Source: Stereum hirsutum FP-91666 SS1
Taxonomy: Eukaryota > Basidiomycota > Agaricomycetes > Russulales > Stereaceae
Assembly: GCF_000264905.1 (NCBI RefSeq)
Contig: NW_006763156.1
Location: 273,546-337,545, forward strand
Length of the DNA: 64,000 bases
Reading direction: 5' to 3'
Below, piece by piece: positions 24,428 through 35,780 of the stretch; position 1 is the stretch's first letter; every line of letters begins with the position of its first letter. The notes beneath the pieces were generated by a model that was not told the origin of the DNA, ran no database searches, and was given only the letters and a program-made list of their open reading frames with translations. The translations under genes and the position numbers were made by a program.

Positions 24428-24875
24428 AGTCAAGCGCGACTTAGAGAACCCTAATCGAGTCGTTGACATTGACATACCTGGGCAAAATCGGGGGTTTACA
24501 GCGAATCGTTGGTGCTTGAGTTCCCGTGTGAAACGTCCGCTATATAACGAGCTGCTCCGAGCTATCGACAGCGATGAAGATGAAAGAGGGAATAAATAGT
24601 TATATTCTTCTTCTGTAACCGTCTTGATACTCGTAGCAAACGCGCACCGCCAATCGGACAGCGTCAAAGAGGGACAACAAGGACATCAAGCGAGCACCGT
24701 AACCGAGGGAGCCGATTCGGACCTACAAATAAATAGAACAACAAGAGAATACACGCATACCGTTTCAGATCGATAACTGAACAACGTCCGACCTTCTAAA
24801 CCTCCTCGTCCCTTCTTTCTCTTCTTCGCCACTCAACACAAAATACCCAACTCTCGTTCGCAGTCGTCCATACGC

Positions 24876-27800
24876 TCACATCCCCCCATCCACACTCTCG
24901 TCCTCACTATCCCACGCTCCCAGTCCGAGCCCAAGATCCCTCACACTCCCCACCATGACCATAATTCCTTGCACACCCTGCCCGATCTCTCCCCCGAACC
25001 CTTCAAACATCTCCATCAACCTCCCCACATCCTCCAACGCGAAATCCTCCATCTCCTCCACCAACGCCAACTCCTCCCTTTCTCCTCCATCCATGTCGCC
25101 CTCGTCGCCACTATCTCCGTTCCCATACCCATTGAGCTTCGTGGCACGTCGTTTTCTACGCTCGGCCATGCTGGCGAGCTGACGCTGTGTGGCGTCGAAG
25201 AGGGAGGTGTGGAGGTGAGGGGGGAGGGAGGAAGGGCCACCGAGAACGCGGAGGGTGTCGGAAAGGGATTTGTAGAGGGAGGAGAGGAAGGAGGCATCGG
25301 ATTCGATGGCGATGCAGGCGATGAGTTGGGAGTAGGTCGCGGAGACCATTTGGTTCGTTAGCGTGTTCGAGTTTTTGCCGGCAGAGATAAGCATGGGTAC
25401 AATCCTATCGATAACATCAAGTTAATATCAATCACGAATAAACTCTCGAGGTTCGGTGACGGTAGGATATGTTCAAGATAAAATGTCAGCACTTACATCG
25501 CACAAGCCTCCCTGACGCCATCATGTAGATAAAATCTTAAGCTTGGCAACACAAGCTCAAGCGTCTGACTCAAATAGGGAGCGAACTGCGTCCCGAGCGT
25601 GGACACGTAGATGACCAACGTCTCGAACGCCTGACATTTCTCGTCGATGGCGGAAGTGCGAACGACGACCTGCTTTCCGTCCATGGTGATCGTCTCCCAG
25701 CCTTCTTTGTCTTCCGGGACGTCTTCGTCTTCTATGGTCGTTCATCATCAATAATTATGAGCGTTCGACGGAAAAGAGATGAAACGGGCTGACAGAAGGG
25801 AATGAAAGGGGAAAAACTTACCATAAATCGAAACATCAGCCTTCACACTCGCAGCCCTCAACAACTGCGGCATTACCGCCGGTAGATAACGTTCGAACTC
25901 GGGGCCCATGGCCTGACAGACCTTCGCCCAAGTCGCGATGAGGTAGTGCGGCAGCATGGCATCGCCGGGATCAACTGGGCTGTCTTCGAACACAGACAGG
26001 CATAAGCCACACTAAACTACTGAGGTGCAAAGATAGGGAAAAGATAAACGTACTTTGTATGCGGATCAACTGCTCTACGAAGACTTGGGAGTCTGGCCGG
26101 AACACGTCTCGTCCCACCGCGATCGCTGTAAGTTCAGAAAATATAGTTAGCGCATTGATCTCCGGACGGGTTAAATGAATCGATAGGGGAAGACGCAGAG
26201 ACTCGACGCACCGATCAACCCGGCACACTCCATCGCCTTGACTCTCAACTTCCTATACTCCGGTCCATTCGCGTTCTTGAGAACGTTCAGGAGCAAGGGC
26301 ATAATGCTTGAGTAATGCTGTTTGGAACACGACCCACCAAAACATCACAGTATCCACACCGGTTCCATTCACCCAGACAACGCCACACGACGCAAGAAGA
26401 TACCAAAATCAACGTCAATAATACAACTCCAACCCGCAAACTACGACCACCAACGCAAAGCGAAGCAAGGAAACTGACCTTCGCGAACGTATCCTCACTC
26501 GCATCCGCAACCATCGCCAACGTCGTGATCACCTGCTCCTGTACATATCTCTTCACGCCCGTCCCATTCTCGTTCCCAGCCCCATTCGCATCTGCGTTCG
26601 CGGAAGAGAGGCCGGCAGGATTAAGAAGTTTGAGGAGCCGCTCGACGATAGGATCGAGGTAGGGGATGAGCGTGTCACGCTCGACGCCTTCGCAGAAGTT
26701 GATGAGGGCGGCTGCGGCGTGGGCGTGAACTCTGTTACCGACAACGTTCGGGGAGAGGTAAATCAGGATGGGGTCCCATAAAATACAGTCCGGAGAACAA
26801 AGAGAAGGGGGTCAAACACAAAGAAAAGTCGACGAAGGGTCGTGATATAGAGGTAAAGACAGCCGATCGAGTCGGTGAAATGGGTACGAAATGGGAAAAT
26901 TAGAGGCGATAGAAGATGTGGAAAAGGGAGTCTTGGAGAAAGGAGACACGTACCTCGACTCCGGGGCTTCGAGCGTAGGGATGAGCACTGAGAACAGTTG
27001 CTGGTGGTATTCCGCCTGGATAACTTCCTGAACACCGAGAACGAAGCGCGTCATTCGATCTCCATATTCACTCCGCCAAAGTTCTAGTTGAGAGAGTCGG
27101 ACGTACCTCGAGATCCGTACAAAGCTGACCGCTAGATGGACGAGGTTGTCGGATTAGTTCAAGTGAACAAACAAGGGGCAAGGTGCATAGAAGAAGATGC
27201 AGAAGGATGGAAGGGCGGAGGGTTCAGAAGGGGGACGTACACGCATTGACAAGCCGCATATCGCACCCTCGGATATGGATCACTGAACAGCGGGAGGATC
27301 AAGCTACACAAAACAAAAACAAAACACGGTCAGCATTTCGTCCGCGTAGCTCCACCACCAGAGGCAGACTCCTCCGGAACACACTCTTCGATATTCTACG
27401 TTCGTCTCGTTCAGTAAGCACTCGAACGTAAATATTCATCACTGTGCCTTCTCTCTCGAAGCCGCCACCCTTCCTTCGAGTGAAAGATCCATCTTGGAAC
27501 ACATTATCGAGTCACCCGATCACGACTCGTCCAGCTCATCCACTCTGCGTTCCCACATCTCTTCCAAGAGAACCCAACAGCCCAACCAACCATCCACGAA
27601 GAAAGACAAAAACATAGAGGAAAGAACGTACTCAACAACCTTCCCCAGCTCATTCTGCATCACCTTACTCGTTCCCTCGCCTACCGCCGCGATGGCCATC
27701 AGGCCCGCATATCGCAACCTCCAATCGTGGCTCGCCTATCGCCCCACGCGAACCCAACATACCGATTCACCATCGCGCCGTCGCGCCGATACACACGATC

Positions 27801-30027
27801 ACGATCACGAACGCCAGCCCAGACGGATAAAAAGACGAAACTGATCAGCTTCGAAGAAAACCGACTGGAGAAGGAAGGCAGGATGGAGACAATAATAATA
27901 ACGAAAACAAAAAGAAAAAGACCAAGGGGAACGAAGACGACCAAGGTTAAAACAACGTACCAACATGCCCGGTATCAACTGAAACGCAGCGGGCAGCACC
28001 GCTTTCCCGCCGACGGCACACGCGAGCCTGTCAAGCGACTGTTCGTAGATGTGGGGGTAGGTATCATCTGTCGGGTCGTCGGAGGGCTGGATTGTTTTCG
28101 GGATTGGTCGGTACGTGCGGGTTCGTTGAATTCGTTGGTGATTTGGCGGTTGGGTAGGTGGTGAGTAGATATTCCGTCCGTTGAGTGGAGTATAGTGGGT
28201 AGATTATGGAAGGGAGGTCGTATCGCGTGATATGAAAAACGAAACCTAGTCAGCTTCCAATCAATGCACGGGAATGATACAGAAAAAAATGAAGCGAATG
28301 GGCGATGCAAACGCAACCTTAACTTCCACCTCCCGGACATACGAAGCCCCCGTCTCAACGCACCGAACCCCCTTCTCGCCACTCCAACCAAACTCGGGAA
28401 CGTCGAACCACTCCATCGACAAGGAAAGCCACCAACGAAAAAGGAAACAACAAAAAAACTCACATCAGCCTCCAACCATCCACTCAACTCCTCCTCCCTC
28501 ACATCAATCCCCTCCATCCCGCCCAAACACCCCCTGACCAAAAGCTGGACCCAACCCTCCGTCCTCCTCACCATCCCCGGTTTCGCCTCGCTCAAGCTGA
28601 TCATGAACTCCAACGCCGCCTTCCTCACCTCCTCCGCTTCCAGGTCTTGTTCGTCTTGCGGGTCGTCTTCCGCGCCGGAGGAGTGGGAGTGGGGAGAGAG
28701 ATGGGAAGGGGATGGTGGGAATGTGAATACGCCGGAGGAAGGGCCGGAGGAAGAGGAGGAAGGGAACGGGCGGGCGACGGTGGGTGTGGGGCCTGGGTCA
28801 GCGCTGGGGAGGATGAGTCCCGGAAGCCAGCGAAGGAGGGCGGGGAGATGAGGGGCGAAGAGGGAGGGAGAGGAGGTAGCGAGTGGGGTTAGCGTGTTTA
28901 GGAAGCTGATGTGGCGGTGGCGTTGGAAGATATTCAGAAGATGTCAGTGAGATGAGAGTGAGAGGGGGTGTGAGAGACGTACCGAGGGAGTTGGGAGGCG
29001 GGAAGAGAAGGGAGGGTGTCGAGAATTGGATACATTAATTTGAGGGCGTGGGGCAGCGCGTGTGGCGAAAGGGCGGAGAGGTAGGACACGGCGGCTGTGA
29101 GAGCTGCGTGGCGAACCTACGGCAGGAAACAGTGGTTAGAACGAATGGAACGAGGTGGTTCTGAGTGGCTGAAGTGAGAAAAGAAAATAGAGTAGAGTGT
29201 TTACATCGAGATGTGGCGACGACGTAATAACGCCATCGGACCAGGACGGGAATGGCTACGACAGACGGCACGCCCCAATCGTCCGTAAAATTTGAAGAGT
29301 GAAAAGAGTAAGTAGAAGACTCACATCGACACTCTGCGGATCCTGGAGCCCTCTGCTAAACACCTCGACCACGGCCTCCGTCTGCAAATCCAACACCAGA
29401 TTCGGACATCCGCCAAACACGCTGAACGCACTCTCCCTCTGCCCTGGCTCGCTCGAGTTCGTCATCTGGAACGCCTGGGCTTGAAGCGCGTGCCACGGCC
29501 TTCCTCTGGCCATGGAGTTATTCGCGAGATCGGAGACGGTGTCTACGCATTTGCGGCGGACAACGGGAGAGGGCTCGTGTGCGAGGGAGTGGAGAAGGAG
29601 ACGTTCGAGAGTAGTGAGTGTTTGGGATGAAAGATGGTCGTAGAGGGTGAGGTGGGAGGACGCGTGTGGTTTGTGGGGCGAAGGGGAAGGTGCGGGGCGG
29701 AAGAGGAGACGGCGGATGAGGACAAGTGAGAAGGACCGCATCTGGCCGCATTTCAGTAGACATTCAACGATGAAACGAAGATAAGACTTACCACTTCGGT
29801 GTCTGCCCGAGTGGCGAACTGAGTCAGTGCGAGCACGTAGACCTCGGGCGTCTGCGCAAGCCTCTCGTTGACCGCCTTTTCTGCACTGTATTCATCCATT
29901 CAACATCCATACAACCATGAAAATGACGGATAACATACTTTGAACGGATCTCGTTGTCTCCTAGGACTAGATTCGACAGAATCTGGGTGAGCTCTGCAGT
30001 CACTTCTGCAGGTACGACCGCCTCCAT
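24876..30027 (-). CDS. Importin beta-3 / karyopherin (Pse1/Kap121/IPO5-like)
   Basis: HEAT-repeat nuclear import receptor that carries ribosomal proteins and other cargo through the nuclear pore under Ran-GTP control. It starts MEAVVPAEVTAELTQILSNL at 30027, then NEIRSK|AEKAVNERLAQ, VYVLALTQFATRAD, SLVLIRRLLFRP, HSLAHEPSPVVRRKCVDTVS (HEAT repeat), ARGRPWHALQAQAFQM, NLVLDLQTEAVVEVF, ALEFMISLSEAKPGM, RYAGLMAIAAVGEG, ACQCVGQLCTDLE, and the acidic, basic-patch C-terminal region AERRKRRATK to a stop at 24876. About 17 introns are implied. Introns are larger and more purine-rich than those of neighbours, producing long antisense frames that are not genes. The protein may lack part of the C-terminal HEAT region of IPO5. 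Fragments of this gene recur at 15.8-16.1 and 16.8-18.0 kb. Confidence 0.88.
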
Positions 30028-30276
30028 TGTTCTCTTTTCAAATCGACGTCGTTTGAGATTGCGATGGCTAGACTCGAGTGACGTCCAGTCAATATTCAGT
30101 AAGCCCCTATTTTCTGCGATCGAGAAACAAGGCAACGAGGAGAAGAGAGAGGAGTGGTTGGAGGATGAAAAGAACGACGAGCACGATGAGCGCTAGTGCA
30201 GTCCTCGGCCACGCGCGTCTGATCGTCATTTCAAATTCCCCATCCCTCTTTGCCACGCCACCGTTCCCTCCTCTCC

Positions 30277-30284
30277 TCTCCCGC
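30277..30284. repeat. 8-bp target-site duplication, left copy
   Basis: TCTCCCGC, identical to the copy at 30,733-30,740. An 8-bp duplication is characteristic of the hAT superfamily. Confidence 0.85.
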
Positions 30285-30732
30285 AGGAGGGGGGCGTATC
30301 GGTACGGAAGTCCGATCCCAAAACCCAAAATTCGGGTAGTTCTGTACTCAAGGTTTGGGAGGATTTCTGTACTTTTGTGGATCGGGTAGTCCAAATAAGG
30401 GCGCCTTCCGTACTCACGAGGGATTGGACCTTCTCCCAGACGAACACCTAAAACACCGTCAATTTCACACATAATGGTCTGTGCAGTGGCGTACAGTGTT
30501 GGAGAGTGAAGGTTGGCGACCAAGCCTGAACACATACAACAAAATTGTACGCATAGTGATCAGACCTAGGCAGTCCTGCCAACTTTCCGTACGCACAAGG
30601 GCAGTTCAAGGGATCGGACCAAGAGGCAAATCCAGGCCAGTCATGTACGCACAGGATCAGACCTCGCGTCGCGTTTGCCACCAAAACTGTACGCATAAGG
30701 ATCGAACCTCGATACCAATACGCCCCCCTCCT
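30285..30732. mobile_element. hAT-type MITE (non-autonomous DNA transposon), 448 bp
   Basis: Ends are inverted repeats starting AGGAGGGGGGCGTAT on both sides. By eye, 29 of the first 34 positions match between the left end and the reverse complement of the right end. Perfect 8-bp flanking duplications (TCTCCCGC) define the boundaries. The interior has no coding capacity but carries several subterminal copies of a motif close to GTACGCATAAGGATCGAACC on the right half (near 30,547, 30,591, 30,647 and 30,689), the arrangement expected for hAT transposase binding sites. It sits upstream of the importin start codon, inside what was probably promoter or 5' UTR, and is absent from the duplicated flank at about 16,990-17,030. 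Confidence 0.85.
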
Positions 30733-30740
30733 TCTCCCGC
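30733..30740. repeat. 8-bp target-site duplication, right copy
   Basis: TCTCCCGC, perfect repeat of 30,277-30,284, bounding the MITE. Confidence 0.85.
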
Positions 30741-31547
30741 TTCTGTTACGTCGCCTTGTCCAACAAGACACCTTGTCCTATCCACTGGGTTCAGAATTCT
30801 TTTCTTTACCAGTCGCTCTCACTTTGGCTACTGCACGCTTTCGCCATCGCTCTACCCTCGAGTCAACGCGACGCACCATCTTTAGCCTCGAGCTCCTTGA
30901 TGCTATCATCCTTGCCGCCCTTCTCTTCTACCCTCCGAATCATCTACCTTTCCCTTTCCTCTCCCACAACCTCTCACAACCCCTCCATCAAACGATGAAA
31001 CATCGAAGCTGCCGCGAGGAGCGCTCGACCTGTAAGCTTTAGGCTGGATACCTTCCCGCTCGACGACCCGTTCTTCTGGGGATATATCATCTTCTCTGCG
31101 GGGGCATCATTTGTGACCGTTCCTGTGATATCTGGGGCTGGACACGCGTTTCTTTTCTGCCTTGGTTTACCTTCCTGGTCTCTATAGTCTTTGCGTGAGG
31201 GGCTCTGACAGGTGACAGGACCGTTTTTGTTGTTTACTTCGTCTTGAGCTCGCTGGACTCATCCCCATCGCGAACACCTTTCTGCGCGATACGTCGCGAC
31301 TACACGCTTGCGATATAGCCACCCAACCCATAGATCTGAGACAGCCCATTTCATGTGGCGCACTCTGTCTTTCTATATCGCCCTCGTTCGATATGCATCT
31401 CTCCTATGTACCCCATTCATCTCTCCTATGCTATTTTTTTTCGTCATCGATATACTTACCCACCCATTTGCATTTACGCCTACCGTCATGCCGTCGCCGT
31501 CGTTATTTTTGTTCGACGCTTTGCTTGCATGAGGTACATCGTGGTCG
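30741..31547. other. Pyrimidine-rich intergenic flank
   Basis: About 800 bases, C/T-rich on the plus strand. The first part is the original upstream flank of importin (shared with 16,780-16,900). The rest precedes the MADS relic; no exon encoding the start of a MADS box was found here. Confidence 0.4.
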
Positions 31548-31837
31548 CAGCACGAGCGCAACCGCTCCGTCACTTTCCTAAAGGTATGTTCGCCAAGCCA
31601 TTCATAGTCGTAAAAATAGCATCATGTAGCTCACCGTCGTCCGTGCCATCGCACTCATTCTCTGACCGCCATCTCGACTATCAACTTGACGTCAATGCCA
31701 CTGCCGACGATGACAACGAACAGCGCAAGACGGGACTATTCAAAGAAGCATACCAGCCAGGCGTGTTGTGTTCAGTCGATGTCGCCGTCATCATCTTCGG
31801 TGAGGTTCGCCAATGTCGCGATTCAATTTTTAGCTAA
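31548..31837 (+). pseudogene. Truncated MADS-box transcription factor relic
   Basis: Two short segments together recreate the middle of a fungal MADS DNA-binding domain: QHERNRSVTFLK (31,548-31,583) and, after a GT-AG intron of 140 bases, RKTGLFKEAY and GVLCSVDVAVIIFG (31,724-31,810). The frame then reads into VRQCRDSIFS and stops at 31,837. The first dozen residues of the domain (the MGRRKIE-type start) are missing, KKAYEL has become KEAYQP, and no dimerisation or activation region follows. A Gly/Asp-rich stretch at 32,760-33,000 might be the decayed C-terminus. The clean splice sites could also mean a short gene with an unrecognised first exon, but loss of the DNA-contacting N-arm argues for a relic. 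Confidence 0.6.
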
Positions 31838-33270
31838 CACTCGCATTCTGTGCCTCTTCAACAACTCCTCACTCGTGCTGTTCCCCGTTCACAAGACCGT
31901 ACTCATCGTGGCCAACGTTGACAAAAATGGACGCTTTCGATGACTCTCATGTTGAACTCCTTGACTACCAACTCGCGCGCAAATCTTTCGCTCGCGCGCG
32001 CTCATTCTCGCCATCACGACTGTCAACGCCAACATCCATGACCTCGCCGCTCCCTCTAATAACGAACAGAAAGAAGACAAGGACATGCGAATAAGATATA
32101 TCAATATTGTTCGACGGATATACTGGGCAGGGTGGACAGGCATCGACGGGTACGTTCATCTCTCCCTTGCTCTTCCGGTATTCGTTTCTGGTCACCTCTC
32201 TGCTCTTTTATCGTACGAACAATATCTTCCCACCTCATTTTGTCAGTCTATTCCTCAATTGGCGCGTTTGCCTACGTCTCTAAACATACATATCTCTCTT
32301 GGTCTCTTCGTGATTCGTGTTGTTTCATTATATTTCTTCCCTCGCCAATCCTATTTCCCGTCCCGTTCTCTATTTCCATCCCATACTAGCGTCTTTATCC
32401 AGCTCAAATACATATTGGCTTCCACGCCCTCCGCCAATGTTCTCTCTCTATATTCACTGCATAGTCTCGTTTTGACCACTCACTCATAATGTCACCCTAC
32501 CATTCATATTTCTTTCACTCTCGTCTTTTTCCGCGCATGTCTCACCTTTTGATTTCTCACACTCGCTTTTCGGCATCCCTACGATCGCCATTTCGTTCTG
32601 CTTGTCACTCTTCCACCTGTGTTAAATGGAGCATGTCTCATTACAGTATTGGAGCGTCCCCGCTCGTTCCTTCATGTTGCCCAATTGTTCATCGTAATCA
32701 TTTTCGTTCCTTATTGTCCTGCGGGTTCTACGTCGCCTTCACGCACCCCACACGACTTCTCAGGCAACGCACCCCCTGGTGCTAGTGCAGGAGGCCATGT
32801 CGGGGACGATGACGACTATTAGAACGTGACGGACGACCCTTCTTCCCGTGGAGGAAGTGGGATGGCTGGAGGGGGAGGGGGAATGGGAGGAGGGAGAGGG
32901 GGACGGATGGCTCCGCAAAAGAGCGAAGGGGCGATTGATGCGAGTCTTGCGTCTTTTGGTTCAGTTTTGAGTTCGTTCTCTTTTCCTATGCCCGGGCCCT
33001 CGTACGTTAGATTCGGAGCAAGCCCCTGCTCTGGGCATGAGGGAGAGGTTAGAGGAGGATTCAGACTTGGAGTCTATGGTCTAATTGTACACGCTTGCTA
33101 TTCTAGCTGCTCTTCTTTTTATAGTTCGTTTTGTTTTATGACGGTGGGAAGTTAACATCGTACCTCGTGGCTTTGTGGCGTGCTCTCCCACTCGCCCTTC
33201 TTCCCTTCCCAGTATACAACTCTCTCTTCACTATTCGAACATCGTCCTTACTCCGATCCGAGCATCTCAG
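31838..33270. other. Low-complexity spacer with a Gly/Asp-rich stretch
   Basis: About 1.4 kb, strongly pyrimidine-biased to 32,750. The frame around 32,760-32,822 reads FSGNAPPGASAGGHVGDDDD and stops, and is followed by a purine run translatable as Gly-rich. It may be the remains of the MADS gene's C-terminus and 3' UTR. Nothing else is recognised. Confidence 0.35.
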
Positions 33271-34450
33271 ATGAACCCGCCTCCTCCCCGCGATGCAGAC
33301 TTCCCTTTTGGCGCCACTCACGCCAGCGCAGAGTTCATACTTCGGTCGTCCGATGGGACAAACCATGTCGATTTCTTCGTTCACAAGTTGATCTTATCGA
33401 TGACATCTCCCTTCTACAAAACCATGTTCACTCTCCCGCCTCCATCTACGCCGCCGCCGCCGGGTCCCCAGTCTGTCGATATAGAGCGAATCGTAGACGG
33501 CGTTCAGTATGTCGTTCTTCCGGTCAGCGAAGACGCCGAGACCACACTCCATTTCCTCCATCATTGCTATCCATACAACAATCCGCCGCCCACTGATCCC
33601 CCGATCCTGCGCAAGCTCTTACGCGTCCTACACAAGTTTGATATGATGGATCGTCTGTCCCACCACGTAAACACATTGATCGCGTTCCTTGCTCGAGAGA
33701 GACCCGCCACGGCCTTCGCCATCGCTCACCTGTTCAAGGAAAAGCTAGGACCCGCCGCTCGAGACGCCGCCTATCTCTCTCTACGCAGAACCTCTGCGCA
33801 AATCACGCAGGAACAAGCCGCGCTAGCGCATGATGATACAGAGCTCCAACACGCCTTCAACCGACTCATCAGGTATCGTCAGTCGTGTACAAGTTGTGCT
33901 AGGTCAACGGCGGACAACGTCAATCGTATCAGCTGTTACGACGTTCCGGGATCGATGGAGAAGGACTGGTGTTCATGTCCTGCGTATTCGACGGGATACA
34001 AGCCTGGGAGGGGGATCGAGCGGTACCCGATGTGGGTGAGGGACTTTATGGAAGGGTGTAAGGAGGTGTTGGAGGAGACCCCGCATCCGGATATGATGTT
34101 GGACGCGAGGCTGTATATCCTACCTGTGAAGACTGCGGCTGGGTCCGGATGTGCTAGGTGTCGGGTCACGGTGGATGGGCTGCCTTTGTTTGGGGCTCGT
34201 CTTGCGAAAAAGGTTGCTTTGGCACTTGAGGGAGTAAGTACTTCCTTGCTTTCTTTTCGCACATATGCTTGGTCCGTGTATCTCAGTGTCTGACGCGTTC
34301 TGTGATTTGTTTTAGCATTCGGCATCGCTTACGAGAGAATGAGTAAGTACTTTAATTGATCGGAACGGTCTATTTGAACGGGTGCTCATATGATGCCGGT
34401 TGCATGTAGGGTATCAGTTGGCTTGCGAGATGGAGTTGTCTGAGGAATGA
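33271..34450 (+). CDS. BTB/POZ domain protein
   Basis: A member of the large agaricomycete family of BTB/POZ proteins, probably used for protein-protein contacts (often Cullin-3 adaptors). The start at 33271 (MNPPPPRDADFPFG) is chosen because the BTB core ADFILRSSDG-like, VDFFVHKLILSMTSPFYKTMF and the later VLHKFDMMDRL follow at family-typical spacing; 32 further in-frame upstream codons look like UTR. The remainder is alpha-helical with a Cys-rich segment (CTSCARSTAD, CSCPAYS) and WVRDFMEGCKEVLEETP. One intron starts at 34,234. Depending on the acceptor frame, the last exon either stops at 34,342 or is spliced again at 34,344-34,409 and reads YERMRYQLACEMELSEE to 34,450; the latter looks more like the family's end and is used here. 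Confidence 0.78.
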
Positions 34451-34528
34451 AGACGATGCGGGAACAAATTTATGGTGCCTTTTCGCCGAGCGCAATTTTG
34501 TTTCGTAGTTGCTCGTGGAGCAGAAGTA

Positions 34529-34795
34529 TGGGCGATATATTGTGCAAAAATTCTGGGGCCAAATATGCGCGCAACTTTTGCAAAAGTTGCGCACCTAGCA
34601 CCTGTATGCGCACAACTTCGAGAAGACGCGCGCACCTTATTCTGTATGCACGCACCTCCAACCGTATGTACGCACCTCCAACTGTATACACGCACATCGT
34701 TTTGTGAACGCCCACACCTTGTAACGATGTGTGCGCGCACCTCAAAGGAGCACGTGCACAACATCTCTCCGATGCGCACCGGTTTTGTCCGAAGC
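34529..34795. repeat. Putative non-autonomous element fragment with palindrome and subterminal-type repeats
   Basis: Begins TATGGGCGATATATTGTG and continues into CAAAAATT, shared with 39,076 (TATGGGCGTAATATTGTG). It contains a perfect 24-bp palindrome at 34,569-34,592 (half-site GCGCAACTTTTG) and an array of degenerate direct repeats close to CTGTATGCACGCACCTCCAA (about 34,600-34,735). Such clusters look like the subterminal repeats of hAT-type elements, and resemble in style the MITE at 30.3 kb. No closing inverted repeat or target duplication was found. The remaining bases to 35,780 (about 1 kb) hold a 9-bp stem (GTCCGAAGC/GCTTCGGAC near 34,790-34,822) and no gene. Confidence 0.4.
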
Positions 34796-35780
34796 GCGCT
34801 AGTTCAACTTGCTTCGGACACGTACATCTTGAAAAAGTCCGTTTTCAGTCTGAGCTCATTCGTGCTGGGAGGAATTCTCGAGTCTCCTGTCTAGGAAATC
34901 TGCTCAACTCGTAAGATTGGACTTCGATCCGTTGTCTGAATCAGGCATGAGGAGCGATCTAGCTACTCATGCTAGTGTCACTTCTGAGTCGGGATACCCC
35001 TGTATTCGTTTATCTATCTTGGCTCTCCCAGTCTGTTTCATCGACCTTCTCATTCAGAGATGATTCCACCTGTCTCAGATACTCCAGCATTGCATCTTGA
35101 ACGAGGTTTAATCAACAGCTGTGTGCGATCTTGGTGTAGCAGCATTTTGCTTCCGCTTTCGATCGATCGGGTAATCTTGGGGCGACCAGGTATTATGATA
35201 TTCTACCTTTGGCCTACTGAATTGTCGTCCTCTCCCGATACTTGCCGCTATCAACCCTCCATTGCGATGTCCACTGTCTACTGGATTCCACCAACAATGT
35301 CCTCCGCTGGGGAACCATACTCCAAGTCCCGCATTCATCTGTGAGCCTTGGTTTGCATTGAGATCACATACATTTACTAGTGTCCTTCTCAAGTACGGTC
35401 AAGGTACGGTCCAAGCCAAGTCATTTCACTGACAAATTGTAATCGGCCTTGCTAACCTCCGGAAACTCTCCTAGCAACCGTCTTCGAGAAACACCATTCG
35501 CTAGGCCACAAATCCACATCACGCTCATCTGCCCTGCGTCATATTACTGCTTCGCGGGCCGTTTAGCTCGAAGATAAGCGTGAAAAAAATCTTTCACCAT
35601 CCCCTCGTCCTCCTTTTCTAACCTAAGTCAAGATCTCGGAAGGTTCTTGTTCGACCCGAACGCTTTCAGCCTTCTGTCTCCGCTCACCCCTGCGAGATCG
35701 TTCAGACTTTTGTCTCCGCTGCCGCCCACAACATCGCTTCAGACTTCTGTCTCCGCTGCACTCTAGTTATCCCACTCAAT

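Noticed and set aside
24955..25361. Plus-strand frames opposite the importin C-terminal exon
   Set aside because: Antisense shadows of the purine-rich importin coding sequence.
27727..28851. Plus-strand frames of 145-195 codons within importin
   Set aside because: They are antisense to importin exons and introns; the minus strand has the HEAT-repeat protein.
30680..30712. tRNA-like B-box (GGTTCGATCC on the minus strand) in the MITE
   Set aside because: It recurs as part of the subterminal repeat array, lacks an A-box and cloverleaf, and the element has hAT-type ends and 8-bp duplications rather than SINE features.
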